DNA of 64,000 nt, taken from the NCBI RefSeq assembly GCF_000614975.1, contig NZ_BALM01000010.1, positions 78,294 through 142,293 on the forward strand. The letters are read 5' to 3'. A program made the position numbers and the translations under genes. A model generated the notes under the pieces. The model saw only the letters and a program-made list of their open reading frames with translations, ran no database searches and was not told the DNA's origin. Position 1 is the stretch's first letter. Every line of letters begins with the position of its first letter. Positions 28,019-40,456 of the stretch are shown piece by piece. Source of the stretch: Shewanella marina JCM 15074 (GTDB lineage Bacteria; Pseudomonadota; Gammaproteobacteria; Enterobacterales; Shewanellaceae).

Positions 28019-28057
28019 TAAGAATAAAAATGCTTTTTTAATGAATTAACATGCAAT
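28019..28057 (+). promoter_or_regulatory. Tandem ARG boxes (ArgR operator) before argA
   Basis: Two imperfect ARG boxes of the TGAAT-N4-ATTCA type: AGAAT-AAAA-ATGCT at 28021-28034 and TGAAT-TAAC-ATGCA at 28042-28055. Their centres are 21 bases apart, the spacing of paired 18-bp ARG boxes with a 3-bp gap in E. coli. They suggest repression of argA by arginine-bound ArgR. Confidence 0.65.
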
Positions 28058-28099
28058 ATGCTAATCATTAACCTAGTGCTTACATGGAATAGTTTATTG

Positions 28100-29425
28100 A
28101 TGAATGCGGTTTATACCTCTCAGTTAGTCGACAGTTTTCGCCACTCCGCGCCCTATGTGAATGCTCACCGCGGTAAAACCTTCGTCATCATGTTAGGCGG
28201 CGAAGCGCTGATGCAAGATTCTTTGCGCAATATTATTAATGATATCGCTTTACTACACAGTCTCGGCATTAAGCTGGTGTTGGTGTGTGGCGCTCGGCCA
28301 CAAATTGATGCGGCGTTGGTGAAGCATGATATCGAAGTGGTTAGGCATAACGGCATTCGCATTTCTGATGATGCTAGCCTAGCGGTGATTAAACAGGTGG
28401 TTGGCGGCATGTTATTGGATTTGACCGCGCGTCTGTCCATGAGTTTAGCCAATACCCCAATGCAAGGTGCGCAGCTGTATGTGGTCAGTGGTAATTATGT
28501 GATTGCACAGCCGTTAGGGGTTGATGACGGTGTCGATTATTGCTTGAGTGGTCGAGTGCGGCGGATTGATGTAGTGGGTATTGAACGTCAGCTAACCTGT
28601 GGCAGCATTGTGTTAATGGGCTCGATTGCCGCATCTGTCACGGGCGAGAGTTTTAATTTAACTGCTGAAGAGATAGCCACTCATGTCGCGATAAAGCTTA
28701 AAGCGGATAAGATTATAGGTTTTACCGAAGGTGTGGGATTACTGGATGAGCAAGGGCAGTTAATCAGTGAGTTGATGCCGATTCAAGCGGAACAGATTTT
28801 AGCGGCGCGAGGTGAGCATTTATCCACCGATTGCCAGAAGTTTTTGCAAGCCAGTATTGGTGCATGCCGCGCCGGTGTTAATCGTTGTCATATGGTGAGC
28901 TATATGCAAGATGGTGCCATGCTGCAAGAGTTGTTCTCTCGTGATGGTATAGGGACACAAATTGTCAATGAGAGCGCCGAACAGCTTCGTAGCGCCACGA
29001 TTAAGGATATCGGCGGTATCTTAGAGCTAATTAGGCCATTAGAGCAACAGGGCGTGCTGGTGCGTCGTAGTCGCGAGCAGCTAGAAGTCGAAATTGAACA
29101 ATTCTCGATTATTGAACGTGATGGGCTAATTATTGGCTGTGCTGCGCTGTACCCTTTTGAAGATGAAAATGCGGGTGAGTTTGCTTGTTTAGTGGTGCAT
29201 CCTGAGTATCGTGATGCTGATCGTGGCATCTTATTGCTCAAACATGTGATTGGCCAAGCTAGAGTGCGGGGTTTTGCGCAGCTATTTGCATTAACGACGC
29301 GCAGTATTCATTGGTTTTTAGAGCAAGGTTTCCAAATGGTTGATGTTGATTCACTGCCCAAGGCAAAGCAGCAACTTTATAATTATCAACGCCGCTCTAA
29401 AATATTTATGCTACCGTTGAAATAA
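28100..29425 (+). CDS. argA: Amino-acid N-acetyltransferase (N-acetylglutamate synthase)
   Basis: A 441-residue enzyme making N-acetylglutamate, the first step of arginine synthesis. The N-terminal amino-acid-kinase domain (about 20-290) carries [19 protein letters not shown] and [15 protein letters not shown] and binds arginine for feedback control. The C-terminal GNAT domain (about 295-441) has [18 protein letters not shown] and [16 protein letters not shown] at 28100 is preferred over the ATG at 28058 because it aligns with the E. coli start ([17 protein letters not shown]). ARG boxes lie just upstream. Confidence 0.93.
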   Translation: MNAVYTSQLVDSFRHSAPYVNAHRGKTFVIMLGGEALMQDSLRNIINDIALLHSLGIKLVLVCGARPQIDAALVKHDIEVVRHNGIRISDDASLAVIKQVVGGMLLDLTARLSMSLANTPMQGAQLYVVSGNYVIAQPLGVDDGVDYCLSGRVRRIDVVGIERQLTCGSIVLMGSIAASVTGESFNLTAEEIATHVAIKLKADKIIGFTEGVGLLDEQGQLISELMPIQAEQILAARGEHLSTDCQKFLQASIGACRAGVNRCHMVSYMQDGAMLQELFSRDGIGTQIVNESAEQLRSATIKDIGGILELIRPLEQQGVLVRRSREQLEVEIEQFSIIERDGLIIGCAALYPFEDENAGEFACLVVHPEYRDADRGILLLKHVIGQARVRGFAQLFALTTRSIHWFLEQGFQMVDVDSLPKAKQQLYNYQRRSKIFMLPLK

Positions 29426-29452
29426 TAAACAATTTCATTCTAGGGTGTCTGC

Positions 29453-29965
29453 ATGCATAACCAAGTATTTCAACTTGTGAGTCCCTCAAATATGGCCTTA
29501 TTGAGTTTGTTAGCTGTGTTGTTGGGGCTCATGGCTATTTTATGGTTGCTGTTGCATAAACCACTGCCTCGAATAGCGAAAATGATATCTATGTCATTAG
29601 TGTCTGTTGTCGCGCTTGTGTTTTTGTGGGTCGGTGGTCGTAGTCTAGATGCCGATATTGAGGTTAATTTATCTGCGGTTAGCGTCAATATTCCATTGTA
29701 TGGCAGAGACATTGCTCGTACCGATATTTTACCCGCTGGGGTGCGCCAGTTGAATTTAGCAGACGAGCCCGAGTTTGCGATGAAGATTAGACGCAATGGT
29801 TTTGGTTTACCACAGTTCCAATTAGGTTGGTTTGCGTTAGAAAATGGCCGCCAAGCATTGGTGTTTATTACCGATCCGAATAACTTGGTCTTAATTCCTA
29901 CCAAAAATAATTATATGGTGATAGTGAGCAGTGATGATCCTCAGGGGTTAGTTAGCGCCTTTTAG
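29453..29965 (+). CDS. Membrane protein with a bacterial PH-like domain
   Basis: A 170-residue protein of unknown role. Two membrane helices lie at about residues 14-35 and 43-63. The rest resembles the bacterial PH domain found in small membrane proteins: YGRDIARTDIL, GFGLPQFQLGWFALENGRQALVFITD and VLIPTKNNYMVIVSS. The PH-like domain should face the periplasm or cytoplasm depending on helix orientation, which I cannot decide. It follows argA by 27 bases and may share its transcript. Confidence 0.75.
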   Translation: MHNQVFQLVSPSNMALLSLLAVLLGLMAILWLLLHKPLPRIAKMISMSLVSVVALVFLWVGGRSLDADIEVNLSAVSVNIPLYGRDIARTDILPAGVRQLNLADEPEFAMKIRRNGFGLPQFQLGWFALENGRQALVFITDPNNLVLIPTKNNYMVIVSSDDPQGLVSAF

Positions 29966-29985
29966 GTCATGCGAGTTCATCATTA

Positions 29986-30016
29986 AAAATGGCAACCAGA
30001 AGGTTGCCATTTTATT
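29986..30016. terminator. Bidirectional terminator between the PH-like gene and rarD
   Basis: AAAATGGCAACC and GGTTGCCATTTT form a perfect 12-bp stem with a short loop and T or A runs on both sides, between convergent genes. Confidence 0.9.
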
Positions 30017-30031
30017 GTTACAGCTTGAACG

Positions 30032-30937
30032 CTAGCCATGTGCTTTGAGACGTTTTTGACGACGTCGATGCAATAGCATATCACTGCTAAATGCCATGAG
30101 TGCTAACCAGATAAAGATAAAGGTAATACCTTTTTCCATATCAAATGCTTCATTAAAGACAAAAATAGCCATCAAGAACATAATGCTTGGGCCAATGTAT
30201 TGGAAGAAGCCTAAAATCGTTAATGGAATACGGATTGCTGCGCCAGCAAAGCACAGTAATGGCACGGTTGTCACCACACCAGCTGCCATTAATAATAGAT
30301 TCAGTTGTAGATCGTTATTAAGCATATTGGCACTTGGGGTATCGAGGAAAAATGCCATATAAAGTAAGGCAATAGGCAGCAATAGGCTGGTTTCCATCAA
30401 TAAGCCAGTTTTGGCATCAACATTCACTTTCTTACGTAGCAGTGCATAAAATCCAAATGAAACGGCTAAACCAATTGAAACTAGCGGGATTGAACCGTAA
30501 GAGATCAATTGTAGTAGTACCCCTGTTGCGGCTAATGCTACTGCAAACCATTGTAATTTACGTAAGCGCTCGCCCAAAAATACCATACCTAATAACACGT
30601 TAAATAACGGGTTAATGTAATAGCCTAAGCTTGCATCAAGCATATGGCCATTATTGACGGCCCAAATAAACAGTAACCAGTTGCCTGCAATTAGGATAGA
30701 GGTCACGCACAGTACGCCAATTTGCTTTGGATGTTTGAGCAATAAACGTAAGCGCCCAAAGCCGCCCCAGAAATAGATCAGTATAGTCACAAAGACAAAT
30801 GACCAAATAATGCGATGCAGTAAAATTTCGACTGCAGAGACTTGAGTCAGTAATTTAAAATAGAGTGGCGCAATACCCCAAAGGGTATAAGCACACAGTG
30901 CAAGGATGATACCTTTGCGGTATTCAGTTTCTGGCAT
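30032..30937 (-). CDS. rarD: RarD family EamA transporter
   Basis: A 301-residue, ten-helix EamA permease of the RarD group, named for chloramphenicol sensitivity in related bacteria; its substrate is unknown. The start KGIILALCAYTLWGIAPLYFKLL and the stretches LLHRIIWSF and SLGYYINPLFNVLLGMVFLGERLRKLQWFAV are typical. The C-terminus is basic (HRRRQKRLKAHG). The order rarD-yigI-recQ is shared with E. coli apart from pldA. Confidence 0.92.
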   Translation of the reverse strand: MPETEYRKGIILALCAYTLWGIAPLYFKLLTQVSAVEILLHRIIWSFVFVTILIYFWGGFGRLRLLLKHPKQIGVLCVTSILIAGNWLLFIWAVNNGHMLDASLGYYINPLFNVLLGMVFLGERLRKLQWFAVALAATGVLLQLISYGSIPLVSIGLAVSFGFYALLRKKVNVDAKTGLLMETSLLLPIALLYMAFFLDTPSANMLNNDLQLNLLLMAAGVVTTVPLLCFAGAAIRIPLTILGFFQYIGPSIMFLMAIFVFNEAFDMEKGITFIFIWLALMAFSSDMLLHRRRQKRLKAHG

Positions 30938-31019
30938 AATGAGTAGGGGTTATTAGGGAATTGCGCGGATTGTAAGGGCGCAGCATTTAATATACAAGTA
31001 ACACTTATCCGCGTTAATT

Positions 31020-31484
31020 TTAACCGACCACATAAGTGGCTGTACCCAGTGCGATTTGGTGATTTTTTTCGTTATGTAATTCCATTTTACACACTGAAAT
31101 TCGGTTGCCTGAACGGATCACTTCACCCGTACCGGTAAAGCAAACCCCTTTGCCAGGGCGTAAATAATCCACCCGTAAATCTATGGTACTTAATGCTTTT
31201 AAACGTTGTTCAAGTTGCTCCGCTTGCCAATTATCTCTACTTGAAACCAGTCCCGCAAAAGCGGTGAGTCCGCCAACCACATCTAAAATAGTGGCAGTCA
31301 CGCCGCCATGTAAAATGTTGTGATGAAAATTACCGACGAGTTCTGGTTTCATCGCCAGTTCGACTTCGACACCAGATAAGTCATAGCGCTTAACACGTAA
31401 GCCTAAGAATTGGTGAAAAGGCATCTGTTGATCAAATATTTGGCCGACTAAGGCGATAGTTTGTTGCTGAATTGCTTGGGTCAT
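31020..31484 (-). CDS. yigI: YigI-type hotdog-fold thioesterase
   Basis: A 154-residue hotdog thioesterase of the PaaI group, expected to hydrolyse acyl-CoA thioesters. The active-site helix region is NILHGGVTATILDVVGGLTAF with the conserved HGG. Position between rarD and recQ and overall length match YigI. The acyl substrate is not deducible here. Confidence 0.85.
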   Translation of the reverse strand: MTQAIQQQTIALVGQIFDQQMPFHQFLGLRVKRYDLSGVEVELAMKPELVGNFHHNILHGGVTATILDVVGGLTAFAGLVSSRDNWQAEQLEQRLKALSTIDLRVDYLRPGKGVCFTGTGEVIRSGNRISVCKMELHNEKNHQIALGTATYVVG

Positions 31485-31600
31485 ATCGATTCCTTGATGT
31501 TCCCGTTTATTACAATCTACTGTGAACGTGTATCTAATTCAATTGCAGTCTATTAGAATATCGCGCATTGATTTGGTAAACAGGTGTATTAACGAACTTC

Positions 31601-33430
31601 ATGGAAAACAAACTTACCACAACAACTGATAATGCCGATGATGCTTACAGTCAATGTCTTGCACAGGTGTTTGGTTACCGTGAGTTTCGCGTAGGTCAAC
31701 GCCAAGTCATTGAAGCCTTGTGCCAAGGTCAAGATTGCTTAGTGATTATGCCTACGGGCGGTGGTAAGAGTTTATGTTACCAATTACCTGCGCTGTTATT
31801 GCCCGGGTTAACCATTGTGGTATCGCCATTAATTTCATTAATGAAAGATCAAGTGGACAGTTTACTGCAAACCGGTGTTGCTGCTGCTTACCTGAATTCA
31901 TCGCAATCCCGTGAAGAAAGTTTAGAGATCTTACGTAAAATTCGGTTTGGTGAGATTAAATTACTCTATATTTCACCAGAGCGTTTATTGCGTGGCGATT
32001 TTATTCAGCGTTTACATGAACTCAATTTATCCTGCTTTGCCATTGATGAAGCCCATTGCATTAGCCAGTGGGGTCATGATTTTCGGCCTGAATATGCCCA
32101 GCTTGGGCAATTAAAACAATACTTCCCACAGGTGCCGATGATGGCTTTGACGGCAACGGCTGATCATGCGACTAGGCAAAGCATCTGTGAGCGATTACAA
32201 ATTAATCCGCATCAATTACTGTCTAGTTTTGATCGCCCTAATATCCGTTATACCGTAGTGGAAAAGCTCAATGCAGCTAATCAGTTACGCCAATTTATTA
32301 GTGCGCAACAGGGACATAGTGGCATTATTTATTGCAGCAGTCGCCGCCGTGTTGATGAAGTGGCAGAGCGATTACGGATGCAAGGTTATTTTGCAGAAGC
32401 TTACCATGCAGGGATGTCACTGGAAGAGCGTACCAGTGTGCAAGACAGATTTATAAAAGATCAGCTCGATATTGTGGTGGCTACTGTCGCATTTGGTATG
32501 GGCATTAATAAATCGAATGTGCGCTTTGTGGTGCATTACGATATTCCCAAAAGCATTGAGTCATATTACCAAGAAACTGGCCGAGCAGGACGTGATGGCT
32601 TAGATGCTGAAGCTTTGATGTTATTTGATCCTGCCGATATTGGTCGAGTACGGCATTTGATTGATCAATCAGAACCTGGGCCACAGCAGCAAGTTGAGTA
32701 CCATAAACTCAATAGCATGGCGGCTTTTGCTGAGGCACAAACGTGCCGACGCCAAGTGTTACTGCATTATTTTGATGAAGCAGCAGAACCTTGTGGCAAC
32801 TGCGATATCTGTCTTGATCCTCCTAAACGTTATGATGGTACCGAAGATGCGCAAAAGGTGTTGTCTTGTATCTATCGTACCGGTCAGCGTTTTGGCGTTA
32901 ATCATATTATTGAAGTATTACGTGGTGCTAAAACGGCAGGTGTGGTTGAACGTGGACATGACAAGTTAACCACATGGGGTATTGGTAAAGATAAAAGCCA
33001 TGAATATTGGCTTAGTGTGATCCGTCAAATTATCCATTTGGGATTTGCCAGTCAGGATATAACCCGAGGTTCATCGGTTAAGTTAAATCCATCGGCGAGG
33101 GTTGTACTCAAAGGTGGAATTGCCTTAATGCTCGCGGTGCCTAGACTTGATCTAGTGGCGAAACCAACGAAACATGCGCAACGTCGACCAAGCATGAATT
33201 ACGACCGTCAGTTATTTGCTAAGTTAAAACTGTTACGACGCAAAATTGCTGAAGAGCAAGATGTGCCGCCTTATCTGGTATTTAACGATGCCACCTTAAC
33301 TGAGATGGCGGCCATGATGCCAACCACTCATGCCGAAATGCTGGCCGTTAACGGTATTGGTGAACGCAAACTGTCACGATTTGGTGATGCATTCTTAGAT
33401 GAGATTAGCGACTTTATGATTAAGCGTTGA
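31601..33430 (+). CDS. recQ: ATP-dependent DNA helicase RecQ
   Basis: A 609-residue 3'-5' DNA helicase of recombination and repair. Walker A is MPTGGGKS (about 50-57), then [19 protein letters not shown] (about 147-165), TATAD, and the second RecA-like domain with [17 protein letters not shown] and [11 protein letters not shown] zinc-binding set follows ([18 protein letters not shown]), then a winged helix and an HRDC domain at the C-terminus (about 530-609). Length equals E. coli RecQ (609). Confidence 0.97.
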   Translation: MENKLTTTTDNADDAYSQCLAQVFGYREFRVGQRQVIEALCQGQDCLVIMPTGGGKSLCYQLPALLLPGLTIVVSPLISLMKDQVDSLLQTGVAAAYLNSSQSREESLEILRKIRFGEIKLLYISPERLLRGDFIQRLHELNLSCFAIDEAHCISQWGHDFRPEYAQLGQLKQYFPQVPMMALTATADHATRQSICERLQINPHQLLSSFDRPNIRYTVVEKLNAANQLRQFISAQQGHSGIIYCSSRRRVDEVAERLRMQGYFAEAYHAGMSLEERTSVQDRFIKDQLDIVVATVAFGMGINKSNVRFVVHYDIPKSIESYYQETGRAGRDGLDAEALMLFDPADIGRVRHLIDQSEPGPQQQVEYHKLNSMAAFAEAQTCRRQVLLHYFDEAAEPCGNCDICLDPPKRYDGTEDAQKVLSCIYRTGQRFGVNHIIEVLRGAKTAGVVERGHDKLTTWGIGKDKSHEYWLSVIRQIIHLGFASQDITRGSSVKLNPSARVVLKGGIALMLAVPRLDLVAKPTKHAQRRPSMNYDRQLFAKLKLLRRKIAEEQDVPPYLVFNDATLTEMAAMMPTTHAEMLAVNGIGERKLSRFGDAFLDEISDFMIKR

Positions 33431-33471
33431 TTTCACATTTTCATAAATCGATATAACGAACAATATTAAGG

Positions 33472-33500
33472 TTGACACAGACCCTTATTGCAGGTTAAAA
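33472..33500 (+). promoter_or_regulatory. Promoter of the leu operon
   Basis: TTGACA at 33472-33477, a perfect -35 box, with a weak -10 (TTAAAA) 17 bases on. It lies 48 bases before the leader peptide. Confidence 0.55.
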
Positions 33501-33547
33501 ACTATTCATTAGTTAACAAAATGTAGCAATAAAAAGGTCTTTATTTA

Positions 33548-33610
33548 GTGTTAAATCAATTCAGCTTACTCTTACTCCCACTAATTCTCATCAACATGAG
33601 AAGGGGTTAG
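33548..33610 (+). CDS. leuL: leu operon leader peptide
   Basis: A 20-residue leucine-rich leader, MLNQFSLLLLPLILINMRRG, with seven leucine codons (four consecutive). The only possible start in frame is GTG at 33548; AAAAAGG lies 10 bases upstream. Its stop overlaps the first arm of the antiterminator. Ribosome stalling on the leucine codons when leucyl-tRNA is scarce should favour antitermination and leuABCD expression. Confidence 0.85.
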   Translation: MLNQFSLLLLPLILINMRRG

Positions 33611-33672
33611 TGTTAGCTAAATTTTAATTTGTTAACCAACAATAACCTCGCATTGAAAGCGGGGTTTTTTGT
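33603..33672 (+). promoter_or_regulatory. leu operon attenuator (antiterminator and terminator)
   Basis: The terminator stem is AACCTCGC (33644-33651) with GCGGGGTT (33659-33666) followed by six T. An alternative pairing joins 33603-33614 with 33638-33649 (11 of 12 positions, one G-U) and would sequester the terminator's first arm. This is the classical attenuation layout. Confidence 0.8.
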
Positions 33673-33711
33673 TTTTAGGGTTAGCGCAATCGATTGTTAT
33701 GGAGAATGCCG

Positions 33712-36364
<2,653 letters not shown>

Positions 36365-36365
<1 letters not shown>

Positions 36366-37765
36366 TGGCACAAACCTTATATGAAAAAGTGTGGCTACAA
36401 CATGTGATAGCTGAGCCAGAGGGACAAGCGCCACTTATTTATGTTGATCGTCACTTAGTACATGAAGTGACATCACCACAAGCGTTTAGTGGTTTGCGAG
36501 CTGCGGGGCGTAAAGTGCATGCCCCCGCAAAAACTTTTGCCACCATGGATCATAATACCTCTACTCAAAGTGCTAGCTTAGATGCGTTGAGTGACATGGC
36601 GCGTACTCAAGTTGAAACTTTAGCTCAAAATTGCCATGAATTTGGTATTCGCTTGTATGACATTCACCATCCTAATCAAGGGATTGTGCATGTGATGGGG
36701 CCAGAGTTAGGGATTACCTTGCCTGGTACTGTGATTGTTTGTGGTGATTCGCATACCGCGACCCATGGCGCGTTTGGTGCGCTTGCATTTGGTATTGGTA
36801 CTTCTGAGGTAGAACATGTATTAGCGACTCAGACCTTGCGTCAACTTCGTGCTAAAACCATGAAGGTTGAAGTGACGGGACAAGTGGCTGAGGGGATTAC
36901 CGCCAAAGATATCGTATTAGCCATTATTGCTAAAATTGGTCACGCTGGTGGGACGGGTTATGTGATTGAATTTTGCGGTGAAGCCATTCGTGCACTCTCA
37001 ATGGAGGGCCGCATGACCTTATGCAATATGGCCATTGAAATGGGTGCAAAGGCGGGGATGGTTGCACCTGATGAAACCACCTTTGCTTATCTATTTGGAC
37101 GTGAATTTTCCCCTAAAGGGGATGATTGGCATCACGCTATAGCCTATTGGCAGACCTTAGTGTCAGATGATGATGCGCAGTTTGATCGAGAAGTATTACT
37201 CGATGCCGCTGATATTGCGCCGCAGCTTACGTGGGGAACAAATCCGGGCCAAGTTGTTGCGATTAATCAAGTTATCCCAAATCCGCGCGATGTTATCGAT
37301 GAAAGCAGCCGCGCAGCGATGCTTAAAGCGCTTGATTATATTGGGCTAGAAGCTGGCATGTCGATGACGGATGTGAGCGTTAATAAAGTCTTTATTGGCT
37401 CATGTACTAATTCTCGTATCGAAGATTTACGTGCTGCGGCTAAATTGGCACAAGGACGACAAGTTGCCAAAGGGGTTACTGCCATCGTGGTCCCCGGCTC
37501 TGGTCAAGTAAAGTTACAAGCTGAACGTGAAGGTTTAGATAAAATCTTTATTGCTGCTGGGTTTGAGTGGCGTTTACCGGGATGCTCCATGTGCTTAGCA
37601 ATGAATGACGATAGACTAGAAGCAGGCGATCGTTGTGCATCCACCAGTAATCGTAATTTTGAAGGTCGGCAAGGGCGAGGTAGTCGCACTCATTTGGTGA
37701 GTCCAGCAATGGCGGCTGCAGCGGCTATTGCTGGTCACTTTGTTGATATTCGTCAGCCATTTTAG
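36365..37765 (+). CDS. leuC: 3-isopropylmalate dehydratase large subunit
   Basis: A 466-residue [4Fe-4S] isomerase subunit that works with LeuD. The cluster cysteines are seen in [12 protein letters not shown] and in [36 protein letters not shown] and [27 protein letters not shown] are family signatures. Length matches E. coli LeuC (466). It follows leuB with a one-base overlap. Confidence 0.97.
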
Positions 37766-37775
37766 GAGTTAATCA

Positions 37776-38381
37776 ATGCGAGCATTTACAACACATACTG
37801 GATTGGCTACGGTGCTTGATTTTGCCAATGTTGATACCGACCAGATTATCCCTAAACAGTTTTTATCTAAAGTCACCCGCGATGGCTTTGGCGTGCATCT
37901 ATTTCACGATTGGCGTTATCTTGATGATGCAGGAGATATGAGTAATCCTGAATTTATTTTGAATCATCCTAGATTTGCTGGGGCAAGTGTATTAGTGACT
38001 CAAGAAAATTTTGGTTGTGGTTCAAGCCGTGAACACGCACCTTGGGCCTTAGCTGATTATGGTTTTAGGGTTATCATTGCCCCCAGTTTTGCCGATATAT
38101 TTTATGGTAATGCGATTAATAATGGTCTGTTACCGATAGTGTTGCCTGCTGAGCAAGTGCAGCAGTTAATTGATGAAGTGATGGTTAATGTTGCTGCCAA
38201 TATAGAGGTGGATTTACAGCAAATGAAATTAACCTCGCCGCAGGGGACAGTGTTTTCATTTTCCTTAGCTGATTCGGCTCGACACAATCTGCTAAATGGC
38301 TTGGATGCCATAGGCTTAACTTTGGTACATCAGCCGTTAATTGATGATTACGAAGCCAATATTCCTACTTGGCGACGTTAG
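37776..38381 (+). CDS. leuD: 3-isopropylmalate dehydratase small subunit
   Basis: A 201-residue partner of LeuC. Visible signatures: [11 protein letters not shown], and [15 protein letters not shown], the substrate-binding loop; [19 protein letters not shown] follows. Length matches E. coli LeuD (201). It is the last gene of the leu operon and is followed by a terminator. Confidence 0.97.
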   Translation: MRAFTTHTGLATVLDFANVDTDQIIPKQFLSKVTRDGFGVHLFHDWRYLDDAGDMSNPEFILNHPRFAGASVLVTQENFGCGSSREHAPWALADYGFRVIIAPSFADIFYGNAINNGLLPIVLPAEQVQQLIDEVMVNVAANIEVDLQQMKLTSPQGTVFSFSLADSARHNLLNGLDAIGLTLVHQPLIDDYEANIPTWRR

Positions 38382-38413
38382 CTTACACTTGTACTAATGA
38401 TTTTGGGACAGTG

Positions 38414-38453
38414 AAAATCGCACTTTAATTAACATAATTAAGTGCGATTTTTA
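38414..38453 (+). terminator. Terminator of the leu operon
   Basis: AAAATCGCACTT and AAGTGCGATTTTT form a long stem with a T run, 33 bases after leuD. Confidence 0.85.
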
Positions 38454-38734
38454 GTTTAGAGTAATTGCACTAATCCATTGATTTTATAAATTATTTAGGC
38501 AATTAATGCTGTTGCGTTAATGGTTTTATTATGTAACAGCATATTATGCTGTTATTAAATTAAAAAATAATGTCACAGACGTAAGCTGATGAATATAATC
38601 TTAACTATATGAATTATAAATAAATCCCCTTGGGTTTTTATACTGGTTTAAATGTTAAATCTGAACAATCTGCATTATTTGTCGCTTTAAAATCGATTTG
38701 TTTCACTTAAGTTTCTTATTTTTATACTGTTTTT
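38454..38734. other. AT-rich region upstream of fadL
   Basis: No gene is seen. A weak promoter may lie at its end: TTTCAC (38701-38706), 16 bases, TATACT (38723-38728). Confidence 0.4.
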
Positions 38735-38751
38735 AACTGGTATGGCCAGTT
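38735..38751 (+). promoter_or_regulatory. FadR-like operator upstream of fadL
   Basis: AACTGGTATGGCCAGTT is a near-palindrome matching the FadR operator AACTGGTCNGACCAGTT at all but two defined positions. It lies directly after a plausible -10 box (TATACT), a position suited to repression, and in front of a fatty-acid transporter gene. Confidence 0.65.
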
Positions 38752-38887
38752 TATTTGACTATTTTGCAACTCTTGAGTTGCAAACAATTTTCGGCTGAGT
38801 ACACTGCGCTCTCTAAATTTTTTGCGCTATATCAAGCTATTGATAATAGCAACATTTCATACAAGACCCATTTTCTTGAGATTAAAC

Positions 38888-40285
38888 ATGAAAAAAACAC
38901 TATTAACTTTAGCTGTCGGTACGGCGCTATTAGGTACTTCTGTTCAAGCATTTGCTGCTGGCTTCCAATTAGCTGAAACTTCAGCGACAGGTTTAGGTCG
39001 TGCTTTTGCTGGTGAAGCTGCAATGGCCGACAATGCTTCTGCACAAGCACGTAACCCAGCAATGATGACTTACCTAAAAGGAACTCAAGTTTCTGCTGGT
39101 GGCATTTATGTAATGCCTAATATTGATGTTAATGGTGATATGACGCTATCTGCTATGGGTCATCAATTAGCAAAATTTAACGCTGATGCAAGTGATGTGG
39201 GTAACAATGCTTTCGTACCTAACTTCTATGTCACTCATCAGATTGATGAAAACTGGACTGTGGGTTTAGGGTTAAACTCTAACTATGGTTTAGCGACTGA
39301 GACGCCTGCAGGTCACGCAGCTTCTATCTTCGGTAATCACACTTCTGTTACTTCAGTAGAGTTTAATCCTAACGTTGCGTATCGCATCAATGATGCTGTG
39401 AGTGTTGGTGCGGGTCTACGTGTGGTACATGCTAAAGGTGAGATTGGCGCAACTATGCCAAATTGGATTGATCAAGTTAAGCCTGCGTTAGGTGGAATGA
39501 TTGGTCAACTTCCTAAAGATAAGCAAGCACAAGCGATGGCGGCTGCGGGCATGATCCCTGCGGGTGGCGCTTCTCTTAAGAGCTTAGAAGGTGATGACAC
39601 TGGTTTTGGCTGGCAAGTCGGTGGTGCATGGCAGATTAATGCGGCTAACCGTATCGGTTTTGCTTACCACAGTAAAGTTGATTTAGACCTTGATGGTCAG
39701 GCGTCTGGCGCATTATACCAAGATGGTCAACATGCTAGCTTTGCTGGTTATATTCCACTTGAACTACCAGCATTTGCTGAGGTGTCATCTTTCCATCAGA
39801 TCACTGATAAGTTTGCTATGCATACCAGCATTAACTGGACCGATTGGAGCAGCTTTGATGAAATCCGCGTATTCTTCCCTGACAGTGTGAAGCCGATTGA
39901 TCTTGCAGCTAAGAAGCCAATGACTTCTGATCAAATCAAAGTTGAAAAGTTTGAAGATAACTGGCGTTTTGCTGTAGGTTCAACATATAAAATTGCGCCT
40001 AAGTGGACATTACGTGGTGGTGTAGCGTTAGATAAGAGCGCTGCTACTGATGAACACCGCACCTCAACTATCCCTGATAGCGATCGTTTATGGTTCAGTG
40101 CTGGTGCAGGTTACCAAGCAACTGATGCATTGCATTTTGATCTTGGTGTAACTTACATTAAAGCGATTGGTCATTCTCCAATTAACGAAACTCAAGATGT
40201 TGCTGGTTTAGCTCAGGTTAACTTCAGCGGTGAAACCACTGGTGATGTTTGGTTAACGGGTGTACAGGCTAGCTACAAGTTCTAA
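38888..40285 (+). CDS. fadL: FadL family outer-membrane long-chain fatty acid transporter
   Basis: A 465-residue outer-membrane beta-barrel. The N-terminus MKKTLLTLAVGTALLGTSVQAFA is a signal peptide, and the mature protein starts AGFQLAETSATGLGRAFAGEAA, with the NPA motif (RNPAMM) typical of the FadL hatch domain. It ends with the aromatic terminus VQASYKF, a barrel assembly signal. ATG 38888 is preferred over 38822 because it begins the signal peptide. The FadR-like operator upstream fits fatty-acid control. The substrate could also be another hydrophobic compound. Confidence 0.9.
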   Translation: MKKTLLTLAVGTALLGTSVQAFAAGFQLAETSATGLGRAFAGEAAMADNASAQARNPAMMTYLKGTQVSAGGIYVMPNIDVNGDMTLSAMGHQLAKFNADASDVGNNAFVPNFYVTHQIDENWTVGLGLNSNYGLATETPAGHAASIFGNHTSVTSVEFNPNVAYRINDAVSVGAGLRVVHAKGEIGATMPNWIDQVKPALGGMIGQLPKDKQAQAMAAAGMIPAGGASLKSLEGDDTGFGWQVGGAWQINAANRIGFAYHSKVDLDLDGQASGALYQDGQHASFAGYIPLELPAFAEVSSFHQITDKFAMHTSINWTDWSSFDEIRVFFPDSVKPIDLAAKKPMTSDQIKVEKFEDNWRFAVGSTYKIAPKWTLRGGVALDKSAATDEHRTSTIPDSDRLWFSAGAGYQATDALHFDLGVTYIKAIGHSPINETQDVAGLAQVNFSGETTGDVWLTGVQASYKF

Positions 40286-40316
40286 TATGAGTTAGATTTA
40301 GTCTAATGATATTCAA

Positions 40317-40344
40317 AAGCCTCACTGATGTGGGGCTTTTTGCT
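40317..40344 (+). terminator. Terminator of fadL
   Basis: AAAGCCTCAC and GTGGGGCTTT pair (one G-U) around TGAT, followed by T. Confidence 0.85.
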
Positions 40345-40456
40345 ATCTGTCATCTTCTGCCGCAGATTGGGTATAGCTTGCTTGGATAGCCATTTGCTAT
40401 GATTGTATTTAAGTTATTTAAAGTTATACCTATTGGGTTTGGTAGAGGAATAAATT

